Source: an uncultured Eubacteriales bacterium (GTDB lineage Bacteria; Bacillota; Clostridia; Christensenellales; Aristaeellaceae). From it: DNA of 64,000 nt. The notes beneath the pieces are model-generated. The model worked only from the letters and a program-made list of their open reading frames with translations, did not search any database and was not told the origin of the DNA. Made by a program: the position numbers and the translations under genes. The stretch covers positions 1 to 64,000 of the forward strand of contig CACZHW010000005.1 in assembly GCA_902781095.1 (NCBI GenBank), written 5' to 3'. Position 1 is the first letter of the stretch. The number at the start of each line of letters is the position of its first letter. Shown here piece by piece: positions 18,098 through 26,419 of the stretch.

Positions 18098-18355
18098 TCA
18101 GCCTTTTAGTTTTCCGTCCGTCTTTTCCAGTGCAGAGGGCGACGGAACAGGATCGTAAAGGTTGCCCTTGTAAAACGGGTGGCATCTGCATATTCGGCGC
18201 ACAGCCATGGCCCCGCCCTTGATCGCGCCATAGCGTTCCACCGCCTCCAGTGCATAGGTGGAACAGGTTGGCGTAAATCGGCAGCACGGCCGGTGCAGGG
18301 GGCTGATCCATTTCCGATAACCATGGATCATCAAGAGCAGCATCCGCTTCAGCAT
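18098..18355 (-). CDS. yidD: Membrane protein insertion efficiency factor YidD
   Basis: The 85-residue protein carries the diagnostic [20 protein letters not shown] and CRCHPFYKG motifs with the conserved cysteines. It aids YidC-dependent insertion at the inner membrane face. The ATG at 18355 is chosen over the open frame to 18415 because it gives the family N-terminus. It overlaps the rnpA stop by 7 bp, implying coupled translation. Confidence 0.94.
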   Translation of the reverse strand: MLKRMLLLMIHGYRKWISPLHRPCCRFTPTCSTYALEAVERYGAIKGGAMAVRRICRCHPFYKGNLYDPVPSPSALEKTDGKLKG

Positions 18356-18717
18356 TGCGGTCTCTCCCCCTCCGGTGATGGCAAAACTTCCGGCAAAAGC
18401 AGATTCTGTCTGCAAAGCGTATTATTTACGGCACGGCCCAGTTTGTCAAAACCAGCACGCACAGCCGGTTCCCGTGCAATAAACACATACAGCCCTTTTT
18501 TCATTCTGGGCAGAAGGGGCATGCAGAGCGCCCGCAGTCTGCGCTTGATGCGGTTCCGTTCAACTGCGCAGCCAAGCTTCTTGCCGACAGAAAAGCCGAT
18601 TTTCAGCGTTCGGCCCGGTACATACAGCAGGACCAGTTCATGGGAGCCGGAAGAGGTTCCTCTTCGACGGACATACTTGAACTGGGCATTCTTCTTTAAG
18701 CTGTACTTTCTCTGCAT
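18349..18717 (-). CDS. rnpA: Ribonuclease P protein component
   Basis: RnpA is the protein subunit that helps the RNase P RNA cleave tRNA leaders. The 122-residue product starts [16 protein letters not shown] and has the RNR-type motif in [15 protein letters not shown]. The ATG at 18717 lies behind GAGGCGGG. The frame is open far upstream to 18873 across the intergenic hairpin and the end of rpmH, so that extension is rejected. A terminator-like hairpin lies between rpmH and this gene. Confidence 0.95.
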   Translation of the reverse strand: MQRKYSLKKNAQFKYVRRRGTSSGSHELVLLYVPGRTLKIGFSVGKKLGCAVERNRIKRRLRALCMPLLPRMKKGLYVFIAREPAVRAGFDKLGRAVNNTLCRQNLLLPEVLPSPEGERPQC

Positions 18718-18741
18718 GTCCCGCCTCGGTCTGTCTGCTAA

Positions 18742-18777
18742 TGAAAAGGTCCGTCCCGGACTTTGCCGGGCCGGACC
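18742..18777 (-). terminator. Intercistronic terminator/attenuator between rpmH and rnpA
   Basis: A long GC-rich stem (GGTCCG-x-CCCGG paired with CCGGG-x-CGGACC, one internal mismatch) is followed on the minus strand by TTTTCATT, 25 bp before the rnpA start. It would make much more rpmH than rnpA message. Confidence 0.75.
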
Positions 18778-18802
18778 GAATGCGGCTACTATCTGTTCCC
18801 GA

Positions 18803-18958
18803 TCAGACGGGGTTGGAGACAACCAGCCTCTTGCGTCCGCGCGCGCGACGGCGTGCAAGGACTCTGCGGCCATTCTTCGTGGACATGCGGGCGCGGAATC
18901 CGTGAACTTTCACACGCTGACGCTTCTTGGGCTGATAGGTTCTGACTGACGATGCCAT
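18803..18958 (-). CDS. rpmH: 50S ribosomal protein L34
   Basis: The 51-residue reading frame contains the L34 hallmark [20 protein letters not shown] and [15 protein letters not shown]. It is a little longer than the common 44 residues: it begins MASSV instead of MK and ends with VVSNPV. AGGAG lies upstream of the ATG. It is the first gene of the operon and is preceded by a strong promoter. Confidence 0.96.
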   Translation of the reverse strand: MASSVRTYQPKKRQRVKVHGFRARMSTKNGRRVLARRRARGRKRLVVSNPV

Positions 18959-19041
18959 TTAAACTCACTCCTCATTGGTTGATTATCAAATTCATCCATC
19001 GGATCGCGCATAAAAGCTCCGATCCATACGATAGCTGATAT

Positions 19042-19071
19042 AGTATACGCCCGTACCATTTTCAAAGTCAA
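19042..19071 (-). promoter_or_regulatory. Promoter of rpmH
   Basis: Minus strand: TTGACT at 19071-19066, 18-bp spacer, TATACT at 19047-19042. Confidence 0.78.
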
Positions 19072-19078
19072 GAATTAT

Positions 19079-19107
19079 TTTATTATTTCATGAAACTGTG
19101 GTATACT
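19079..19107 (+). promoter_or_regulatory. Promoter of the rhomboid-like gene
   Basis: An extended -10 (TGGTATACT, hexamer 19102-19107) with a weak -35 (TTTATT at 19079-19084). It lies across the ATG at 19090, which argues that this ATG is not the start codon. Confidence 0.6.
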
Positions 19108-19128
19108 GGTTTCAAGGAGTTGATAGCT

Positions 19129-19791
19129 TTGAAGAGATGGAATCCCAACCTGGAGCGCCGTCTGGAGCGCTTCCCTATCCCCAACCTCATGAAGTACGTC
19201 GTCGCCGGCCAGGGGATTGTCTTCCTGCTGACCCTGCTTTGGCCTTCGATGATCGGTTCGCGCATCTATTGGCTGATCACGCTTCAGCGGAGCGCCATCC
19301 TGCGCGGAGAGATTTGGCGTCTGGTCACCTTCATCTTCGCCCCGCCCCCCTCATCTGTCATTTTCATTGTCTTCGCGCTGTATTTCTATTATCTCATCGG
19401 CACGCGGCTGGAAACCCTTTGGGGAAAAGTCAAATTCAACCTGTATTACCTGATCGGGATGCTGGGCGCCATTTTGGCAGCCTTTCTGACCGGTTATGCG
19501 GACAATACGTACCTGAATCTCTCGCTCTTCCTTGCCTATGCCGCCGTCTGGCCGGACGAGGAAGTTCTGCTTTTCATGCTTCTGCCGGTCAAAATGAAGT
19601 ACCTTGCAGCGCTTGACATTGCGCTCTACGCCGTTCAGTTCATACGCGGCGGAGCCAGTGTCCGCGTCACGATTCTTCTATCCCTCGTCAATCTCTTCCT
19701 GTTTGTCGGCGGCGATCTTCTCCACACCATCCGGCGTGACTCCAAGTATTGGAAAACACGAAGGAACTTCCGAAAGACCATGTGGAAGTGA
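19129..19791 (+). CDS. Rhomboid-family membrane protein lacking the catalytic dyad
   Basis: The product of about 220 residues has six hydrophobic segments in the rhomboid arrangement, including the L1-loop-like GEIWRLVTFIF and the small-residue helix LIGMLGAILAAFL. The active-site GxSG and the later catalytic histidine of true rhomboid proteases are not seen: the expected region reads LNLSLFLAYAAVWPDEEVL. It is therefore probably a non-proteolytic rhomboid relative (pseudoprotease), acting by binding membrane proteins. The start chosen is the TTG at 19129, behind AAGGAG with 9-base spacing. The longer ATG at 19090 lies inside the promoter. Confidence 0.75.
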   Translation: MKRWNPNLERRLERFPIPNLMKYVVAGQGIVFLLTLLWPSMIGSRIYWLITLQRSAILRGEIWRLVTFIFAPPPSSVIFIVFALYFYYLIGTRLETLWGKVKFNLYYLIGMLGAILAAFLTGYADNTYLNLSLFLAYAAVWPDEEVLLFMLLPVKMKYLAALDIALYAVQFIRGGASVRVTILLSLVNLFLFVGGDLLHTIRRDSKYWKTRRNFRKTMWK

Positions 19792-19851
19792 GAGTTTTTC
19801 TTCCGTCCGCAGTTGATGGATTCGTCCTTAGCGCGTACGGCCGGCATCCGT

Positions 19852-22227
19852 TCACTTAAGGGTGACGATTGTGACCCCGGTTTCCCCTTCTCCATACACG
19901 CCCAGCCTGAATTTTTTCACGGCTGGGCTTCGTTTCAGATGCTCGGCAATCCCGGATCTCAATATGCCTGTTCCATTTCCGTGGATGATACTGACCTCAC
20001 CTAGCGAAGAAAGCACTGCGTCATCCAGGAACTTGTCGATTTCCGGTATAGCTTCATTCAGTGCCATCCCTCTGACGTCCAGTTCCCTGCGGATTGCTCT
20101 GTTCTGGATGTCCACCCGGGTCTTTGCACCGGTTGCCCGGTGACGCTGCTCGTCTTTCTGCTGTCTCTTCTGTTTCTGCGACGCGGTCGGCTCATACAGA
20201 TCGGAGAGCGACAGCCTCATTTTCATCAAACCACTTTTCAGCTGCACGATCCCTTTTGAATCCGGCAGCGCGGTTACGTTAGCGTCCATCCCCATCTTTT
20301 TGATGTGGACCAGCTGTCCGATTTCCACCGTTGTCAGCGGCTGGTCTTCCGATTCCTCACCGTCATTTTGCAAGCCGTCCATGCTGCCTTCGAAGCGCTT
20401 TCTGACATTCTGGATTTCGTGCTCCTGAACCAGCCCGCTCTTTTTCATGGCGTGCAACTCGCCAATCAGGCGGTCGGCTTCCCGCTGGGCTTCTTCTATG
20501 ATTCTTCTGGCCTCTCCCTTGGCCTTCTGTTTCGATTTAAGCTCGTATTCTTCCAGCTTCTGTTTTTCCCTCTCGGCTTTGTCCCGCGCTGCGACCATCT
20601 CAGCGTGCGCCTGTTCCGCCAGAAGCCGTTCCTTTTCCGCCAGCTGGCGATGATACTCCGCGCTGGCCAGCACGTCCTCAAACCGTCTTTGTTCTTTCGA
20701 GATCAGTTCCTGCGCCTGGCTGATCAGCGCTTCGCCCAGCCCCAGTTTTTTGGATATCTCGAAAGCGTTGGATTTCCCCGGAACGCCGATCAACAGCCGG
20801 TACGTCGGCCGGAGCGTCGATACATCGAATTCAACGCAGGCGTTTTCCACACCCGGCGTCGTCATCGCAAACTCCTTGAGTTCACTGTAATGCGTGGTAG
20901 CCAGCGTCCGGATTCCCTGCCCCAGCAGATTGGAGAGGATGGCTTCTGCCAGCGCCGCGCCTTCCGTCGGATCGGTGCCGGCGCCGAGCTCATCAAACAA
21001 CACCAGGGATTTCGGCGTGATTGCCTTCAGGATTTCCACGATGTTCTTCATGTGCCCGGAAAAAGTGGAAAGGGACTGTTCGATCGATTGCTCGTCGCCG
21101 ATATCGGCGAAAACTTCATCGAATACCGAAAGCGCCGTTCCGCTTTCTGCAGGGAGATGAAGCCCGGACTGCGCCATGATGCAAAACAGACCGACCGTCT
21201 TAAGTGCCACCGTTTTGCCGCCGGTGTTGGGGCCCGTGATAATCAGTGTCGTAAATTCCTGTCCGATCCTCAGGTCAAGCGGGACGACTTTCTCCTGATT
21301 GATCAGCGGATGTCTTCCGCCTGCAATCTTTATGCAGCCGTCGTCTCTGATCAGCGGAGCAACCGCGTTCATTCTGATTGCAAGCAGCGCTTTTGCAAAG
21401 ACGAAGTCAAGCTGCGCGAGAACTTCGGTGTTCCTTTCGATTTCCTCGGCAATCGGTGCGATCGACAGCGTCAGTTTGCGCAGGATGCGCGTGATCTCGT
21501 TCTTTTCCGCCGCCATCAACTGCTTGAGTTCATTGCCGATTTCGACGACGGAAACGGGTTCGATAAAGACCGTTGCCCCGCTGCTCGACTGATCGTGCAC
21601 GATGCCCGGAACCATGCTGCGGTATTCCTGCCTGACAGGGAGCACATACCGGTCCGCACGCTGCGTTATAATCGCTTCCTGAAGATACTTGAGCGTATTC
21701 GGGTTATGAATCATGCCGTTCAGCTTTTCCCGCACCCTGTCATTGCACGAGCGCATCTTGCGGCGGATTGTCGCCAGTTCCGGGCTCGCGTCATCGGCAA
21801 TCTCGTCTTCTCCGAGAACGACCTGGCTGATTTGCTTCTCGACCTGATTGAAGGGGGATAACTCCCTGCCGTATTCCTGCAGGCGGGGAAGGTCGCTCCG
21901 TTCCGTCAGCAGCATACCGGTCATACTCTTGACCGCGCGCAGGCACTGCGCGATCTCCAGCAACGCATGCAGCGAGAGGATGGATTCCAGCCTGGCGAGT
22001 TTCAGATACTCCGAAACATCCGTAAAGAACGGAACCGGATTGCTGCCATACTCCCGGGCAATTGAAACCGCTTCTTCCGTTTCCTGCTGCATCCGCTCCA
22101 CGACCGGCAGGGAATCGCTGGGCTCCAGGGCCAGCGCTTTGCTCTGCCCGCACTGTGAAACGCATTCTTCCGCCAGTTGCTCTTTGATCTTCTGAAACTC
22201 AAGGACGTTGATGGAACGCCGGTTCAT
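19852..22227 (-). CDS. mutS2: Endonuclease MutS2
   Basis: MutS2 (RqcU) is a MutS-like ATPase. It acts on collided ribosomes and in suppression of recombination, rather than in mismatch repair. The 791-residue product lacks the mismatch-binding domain. Walker A is GPNTGGKTVALKTVG near 337, Walker B LVLFDELGAGTDP near 410, followed by the TTHYSELK switch. A long coiled coil at about 520-620 precedes a KOW-like segment and the C-terminal Smr nuclease domain (LDVRGMALNEA, IIHGNGTGILR) at about 715-791. All expected parts are intact. It begins 8 bp after the U32 gene. Confidence 0.96.
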   Translation of the reverse strand: MNRRSINVLEFQKIKEQLAEECVSQCGQSKALALEPSDSLPVVERMQQETEEAVSIAREYGSNPVPFFTDVSEYLKLARLESILSLHALLEIAQCLRAVKSMTGMLLTERSDLPRLQEYGRELSPFNQVEKQISQVVLGEDEIADDASPELATIRRKMRSCNDRVREKLNGMIHNPNTLKYLQEAIITQRADRYVLPVRQEYRSMVPGIVHDQSSSGATVFIEPVSVVEIGNELKQLMAAEKNEITRILRKLTLSIAPIAEEIERNTEVLAQLDFVFAKALLAIRMNAVAPLIRDDGCIKIAGGRHPLINQEKVVPLDLRIGQEFTTLIITGPNTGGKTVALKTVGLFCIMAQSGLHLPAESGTALSVFDEVFADIGDEQSIEQSLSTFSGHMKNIVEILKAITPKSLVLFDELGAGTDPTEGAALAEAILSNLLGQGIRTLATTHYSELKEFAMTTPGVENACVEFDVSTLRPTYRLLIGVPGKSNAFEISKKLGLGEALISQAQELISKEQRRFEDVLASAEYHRQLAEKERLLAEQAHAEMVAARDKAEREKQKLEEYELKSKQKAKGEARRIIEEAQREADRLIGELHAMKKSGLVQEHEIQNVRKRFEGSMDGLQNDGEESEDQPLTTVEIGQLVHIKKMGMDANVTALPDSKGIVQLKSGLMKMRLSLSDLYEPTASQKQKRQQKDEQRHRATGAKTRVDIQNRAIRRELDVRGMALNEAIPEIDKFLDDAVLSSLGEVSIIHGNGTGILRSGIAEHLKRSPAVKKFRLGVYGEGETGVTIVTLK

Positions 22228-22235
22228 ATTTCCCC

Positions 22236-24590
22236 CTACTCTACCCCTTTATTCAGTCTTCCGCCTGTCGTATCGTCCGCAGGAAGACGCAGGGGTTCAC
22301 GCTTGTCAATCCAGTTCCGGTATGTCCTGACCAATTCCGTCTTCTTCTCAGCATGTTCATCCGTAAAGCTCAATCTTAAACTGCATCCCGTCGCTTTCAA
22401 TTCTTTTTCGAACCGCGCGGCGTCCAGCGGCACGCTGTTGTACAGCCGGATGAGACATCCATGGGGCGTCCGTACGCCATAAGCGGGAAAACGATACCCT
22501 TTGGTATCCGTATAGCATTCACAGCGGTCGTTGCGCTCCGGCCTGCACCTGGCACAGGCATTGTCTCCCTTCGTATCGCCCTTTTGCGTACGGTAAGGGC
22601 AATGCGACAGGAGCATCAGTTGCGCCCTGCCATATACGCTGACGATATAGCCGCCCTGTCCGCCGGAGAGTTCCTTCATTTCGCGGAGACTGAGCTCGCA
22701 GGACAGGGTCTGCCGTCTGACCTTGAAACCGGAATACACCCGCGCGCTTTCCCGGTTGAACAGGTTCAGCCCTTGTCCGCCCCAGACTGCGCACGGCCAG
22801 TCCACGCCAAGCTGACCGATCGAGTTCACTACGACACACCGGATGAAATCCGTGTGCCTGGCAACAAATTCCAACAGACTCTCAAGCTCCTGCGTATAGG
22901 TTACAGCAGGCAACTCGATGCCTATTTCCGGCAGGTCCGGATGGTGCTCCAGCATTTCCTCCAGTTCACTGACAATGATGGTGTTGGGCTGCCAGATAAA
23001 CCGGTCTGCTCCTTCTTTCAGCAGCAGACTGTCTGAGAGGAGCGGACTTGAAACAATCAACTCCCGGCCGGCATCAAGCGGCTGTGCCTGCGGAAGCGCC
23101 AGGCTGTATGCCGGACGCAGCGCGTTCTTCCTTTGTGCGCTCAGCGCTTCCGTCGCCTGTCTCCTGAGTGCGTTCAGTTCCCCCATCGGCAAGAAACAGC
23201 CATCCTCCCCGTCGAAAGTGAAGGACTTCATCGCAAACGGCGTGTCGCCCATCTTGGAGAGCTGATCGAACGCCGTCTTCTCGCTAAGCGGCCTCGATTC
23301 CGCCATCGCCGGGCTTCTGCCGCTGACGCTGACGCAGTTGCCCTGTCCGTCCCACAATTCAAACCGTACCGGTTCTCCCAGCCTTGCGAACAGCTTGCCG
23401 GAAACCGGCGTTCTGGCTGCCCCGTTCCGGATCACGCTGTTGATTTCCGCAAGCTGCGCCGTATCCGTAATCCGGTAGACCTTCTGTCCGGCAGATACTC
23501 TGCACGCGGGCGGCAGTCTGAACTGAATCCGCCCGCCTGCCGGTATATCCTCTTGTGAAAAGACAAAATCCGTTTCGGTCTGATTTCTGATCTGCAGGCT
23601 GTCGCCTTTGTGCAGATCCCGCTCCGCCTGCAGAACGGCCGTATTCCTGTCCACAACCCTGACAACCGTTCCGACGCTGACGCCTTTATGGTTCTGTTTC
23701 TCCCAGCTCATCAGGGCCGCATGATTCTTGCCCGCCAGATAGCCTTCGGTAAAATCTCCACGGTTATAAATCTGTTTCAGGCCGTCAATCAGCGCCTCGT
23801 CTTCTTTAAAACTGCCTTCCCGCTCAATGGCGTCGAGGGCGGTTCTGTATGCCCGCGTTACGACACCTACGTATTCAGGCCGCTTCATGCGCCCTTCCAG
23901 TTTGATGGAGCTGACCCCGGCTTCTTTCAGTTCCGCGAGTCTGCGGATCAGCATCAGATCTCTCGGAGACAGCAGATAGCCTTCTTTTCCGCTGTTCAGT
24001 GTATACCGCATTCTGCAGGGCTGTGCACACTTGCCCCGGTTTCCGCTCCGCCCGCCGATCATGCTTGAAAACAGGCACTGCCCGGAAACCGAAACGCAGA
24101 GCGAACCGTGCGCAAAGACCTCTATCTCCGTTCCGGTTGCCGCCATGCAACGGATTTCTTCCAGCGAGCACTCCCGTGCAGCGACAACCCTTGGAAATCC
24201 CATATCGGACAGCAAACGAACCCCTTGAACGTTATGCACCGTCATCTGTGTGCTGGCATGAAGCGTCAGTTCCGGGTAGCGATCACGCACCACAGGTACA
24301 ATCCCTATGTCCTGGACGATGATAGCGTCCGCCCGGCTTTGTCTGACAGCGTCGAGTGTATCGTAAAGGTCCGTCATTTCCCTGTCTTTGATCAGTGTGT
24401 TAACGGTTACATAAACCTTTCGGCCCCGCTCATGTGCGTAATCGACAGCCTGAATCAGTTCTTCCCTGCCAAAGTTTCCCGCGTAGCTCCGCGCGCCAAA
24501 CGCGGTATACCCCAGGTATACCGCGTCCGCGCCGCAGGCAACCGCTGCTTTAAACGCCGCCATGTCGCCGGCCGGCGAAAGTAGTTCCAC
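22236..24590 (-). CDS. U32 family peptidase-like protein
   Basis: The 784-residue protein belongs to the U32 family, with a TIM-barrel N-terminal part starting ELLSPAGDMAAFKAAV. The conserved cysteine cluster lies in CVSVSGQCLFSSMIGGRSGN and GKCAQPCRMRY. Some U32 proteins (RlhA, TrhP type) are now known to act in RNA hydroxylation rather than proteolysis; the long form here has an added C-terminal domain with further cysteines (CARCRPERNDRCECY). The start is set at a GTG (24590) behind GGAGG. The open frame extends to a TTG at 24614 inside the zapA stop. Confidence 0.9.
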   Translation of the reverse strand: MELLSPAGDMAAFKAAVACGADAVYLGYTAFGARSYAGNFGREELIQAVDYAHERGRKVYVTVNTLIKDREMTDLYDTLDAVRQSRADAIIVQDIGIVPVVRDRYPELTLHASTQMTVHNVQGVRLLSDMGFPRVVAARECSLEEIRCMAATGTEIEVFAHGSLCVSVSGQCLFSSMIGGRSGNRGKCAQPCRMRYTLNSGKEGYLLSPRDLMLIRRLAELKEAGVSSIKLEGRMKRPEYVGVVTRAYRTALDAIEREGSFKEDEALIDGLKQIYNRGDFTEGYLAGKNHAALMSWEKQNHKGVSVGTVVRVVDRNTAVLQAERDLHKGDSLQIRNQTETDFVFSQEDIPAGGRIQFRLPPACRVSAGQKVYRITDTAQLAEINSVIRNGAARTPVSGKLFARLGEPVRFELWDGQGNCVSVSGRSPAMAESRPLSEKTAFDQLSKMGDTPFAMKSFTFDGEDGCFLPMGELNALRRQATEALSAQRKNALRPAYSLALPQAQPLDAGRELIVSSPLLSDSLLLKEGADRFIWQPNTIIVSELEEMLEHHPDLPEIGIELPAVTYTQELESLLEFVARHTDFIRCVVVNSIGQLGVDWPCAVWGGQGLNLFNRESARVYSGFKVRRQTLSCELSLREMKELSGGQGGYIVSVYGRAQLMLLSHCPYRTQKGDTKGDNACARCRPERNDRCECYTDTKGYRFPAYGVRTPHGCLIRLYNSVPLDAARFEKELKATGCSLRLSFTDEHAEKKTELVRTYRNWIDKREPLRLPADDTTGGRLNKGVE

Positions 24591-24610
24591 GTTTCCTCCA
24601 AGCTTCAGGT

Positions 24611-24916
24611 TCAATCGTCCTTGCCGTCCAAAATGGTTTGTTGTACGGCTCCGTCACTCTCAGTCTGTTTTTTCAGCAGTTCAGCTTTCAGCTTACGGTT
24701 TTCTTCCTGTGCGCTCATCAGTTCTTCCGTCAGCGTCATGCAGGTCAGCACAGCCACTGCGCTGTCCGGCAACCTGGAGACCAGTGCCGTTTCCCGCATT
24801 TTCCGGTCCGCATAACGGGCAATCCGCTGAACGGCGTCTTTGTCCTGATCCGTCACCAGTGAGTAGTCTTTTCCCAGCAGCCGTACCGTTACTTTTTGCT
24901 TTTCCATTTCGATCAT
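24611..24916 (-). CDS. zapA: Cell division protein ZapA
   Basis: This small FtsZ-ring stabiliser has the family N-terminus (VTVRLLGKDYSLVTD), the RIARYADRKMRE helix, a helical middle (AVAVLTCMTLTEELM) and a C-terminal coiled coil. It has 101 residues, near the usual length. It lies between a cyclophilin and the U32 gene in a tightly packed run; the U32 frame overlaps its stop. Confidence 0.9.
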   Translation of the reverse strand: MIEMEKQKVTVRLLGKDYSLVTDQDKDAVQRIARYADRKMRETALVSRLPDSAVAVLTCMTLTEELMSAQEENRKLKAELLKKQTESDGAVQQTILDGKDD

Positions 24917-24918
24917 CC

Positions 24919-25431
24919 TTACAGCTTCCTGAAAGAATAGGTTTCCCCGTTTGTCTCAACACGAATGCTCTTTATCTTCTGTTCTTCATACGGTTTGTCG
25001 CGGAAATCACGGGGCGCATTCACGATCTCGTCCACCGCATCCATTCCCTCCGAAACTTCGCCGAAAGCCGCATACTGACCGTCCAGATGCGGTGCGTCCT
25101 CTACCATAATGAAAAACTGAGAGCCTGCGGAGTCCGGTGCCATGCTCCGGGCCATCGACAGAATGCCGCGCTTGTGTTTCAGGGCATTCGGACAGCCGTT
25201 CGCCCTGAATTCACCCTTGATCCTGTAGCCGGGGCCTCCGGTACCGTTGCCAAGCGGATCTCCGCCCTGGATCATGAATCCCGGGATCACGCGGTGAAAA
25301 ATCAGCCCGTCATAAAAGCCGCTGTTTGCCAGGGAAATGAAATTTCCGACACTTTCCGGAGCGATTTCAGGATAAAGGTATCCTTTGATGCTCTTCCCGT
25401 TGCCCAACACGATTTCAAATACCGGATTCAT
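24919..25431 (-). CDS. Peptidyl-prolyl cis-trans isomerase, cyclophilin type
   Basis: The 170-residue single-domain cyclophilin catalyses proline isomerisation. Active-site motifs are FHRVIPGFMIQGGDPLGNGTGGPGY, in which the catalytic Arg and Phe are present, and GSQFFIM. It has no signal peptide, so it is cytoplasmic. The ATG follows GGAGG and lies 17 bp inside the end of the upstream gene. Confidence 0.93.
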   Translation of the reverse strand: MNPVFEIVLGNGKSIKGYLYPEIAPESVGNFISLANSGFYDGLIFHRVIPGFMIQGGDPLGNGTGGPGYRIKGEFRANGCPNALKHKRGILSMARSMAPDSAGSQFFIMVEDAPHLDGQYAAFGEVSEGMDAVDEIVNAPRDFRDKPYEEQKIKSIRVETNGETYSFRKL

Positions 25432-26419
25432 TCTGTTCTTCCTCCTTTAAATCCCATTCCGAAAGATTCCCATACATCAACCGTTCAACATCCCGCTCAA
25501 TGCTTTCGCTGCTCAGCGTACAGCCCAGCCGGAGCATCAGCGCATAGACATCCGTCAATGCACGCCAGATTCTCTCTTTCTCAAGAATCCAGCTGCCGGG
25601 CAGCATTTCCGGGGCCTTGGCCCGGGAGGCAAACGGAATGAACCGTGTACCCAGTCTGTCCAGTGCATAACCCAAATGGTCCGGATTCTCCAGCCGGACG
25701 AGAATCCGTTCCTCTTTTGCCACCCGGTCGATCACGCTGCATTCCAGCGAATCCTCCGCGGAAACGACGGAGCGCAGCCCCGGTCTGTCCTGCAGCAGGC
25801 GCAGACAGTCCGTCGCGTCCGCTCCGCCAATGCCCAGCCGGAGATGGAGAACGCAGTTTTCTTCCTCGCAGATCGGCAATACGCAAAACTGCAGCGCCGG
25901 CAAATCCAGGCCGTTCGCAAACAAATGCCGCGGGTTATGCTGCCTGACGACGTATCTCAGCTTTACCGCACACCGGTTAAAATCCGGGCCGAACCTGCCG
26001 AATGCAAAAAAAGACGGGTCAATCTCCGGCATCACCGATATTCTGCCGTCATGCGCCTCAAACTGCGCTGCCTTCTCTATCGGCACCTTTACCAGCACAC
26101 GCTTAATCCTTGCCGCATCCAGCAGTTCTCTTTGCCACGCCTCTTCAGAATACGGTTCCAGCGTTTCCCGCAGCTGCCGGGCAGGGATGCCCCCGAGGTC
26201 CAGGCTTTTCATGGCCGCCAGCGTTGCCATCCGTTCTCCGGATTGCAGCGGTACAGGCCCCGTGAAGATGGACGGATCCTGTTCCAGGAATTCGATATAG
26301 GCCGTCCCCGGCCCGGCCTTTTGCTCCGGGGGCCACTCGGCCTGGCAGTCATAAACCTGGCAGTAGCGCACCGCCTGCCTGACCGTGCGCTTCAGGTTCT
26401 GCTTATCCGATATGATCAC
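25415..26419 (-). CDS. Hypothetical protein in the hemZ operon
   Basis: No domain was recognised. The 334-residue product is cytoplasmic by composition. It contains a cysteine-bearing central part (LPALQFCVLPICEEENCVLHLRLG), then IGGADATDCLRLL, and an acidic C-terminus (EWDLKEEEQNESG). The start is set at the GTG at 26419, behind AAGGGG, overlapping the hemZ end by 17 bp. The frame is open to an ATG at 26479 without a clear ribosome site. It also overlaps the downstream cyclophilin gene by 17 bp. Overlaps at both ends suggest coordinated expression with hemZ and the cyclophilin. Confidence 0.65.
   Translation of the reverse strand: MIISDKQNLKRTVRQAVRYCQVYDCQAEWPPEQKAGPGTAYIEFLEQDPSIFTGPVPLQSGERMATLAAMKSLDLGGIPARQLRETLEPYSEEAWQRELLDAARIKRVLVKVPIEKAAQFEAHDGRISVMPEIDPSFFAFGRFGPDFNRCAVKLRYVVRQHNPRHLFANGLDLPALQFCVLPICEEENCVLHLRLGIGGADATDCLRLLQDRPGLRSVVSAEDSLECSVIDRVAKEERILVRLENPDHLGYALDRLGTRFIPFASRAKAPEMLPGSWILEKERIWRALTDVYALMLRLGCTLSSESIERDVERLMYGNLSEWDLKEEEQNESGI

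Noticed and set aside
18718..18873. N-terminal extension of rnpA
   Set aside because: It would read through the intercistronic terminator and the end of rpmH; the family N-terminus starts at 18717.
18959..19089. Origin of replication next to rpmH
   Set aside because: The gap is only 131 bp, filled by two divergent promoters, with no DnaA-box repeats.
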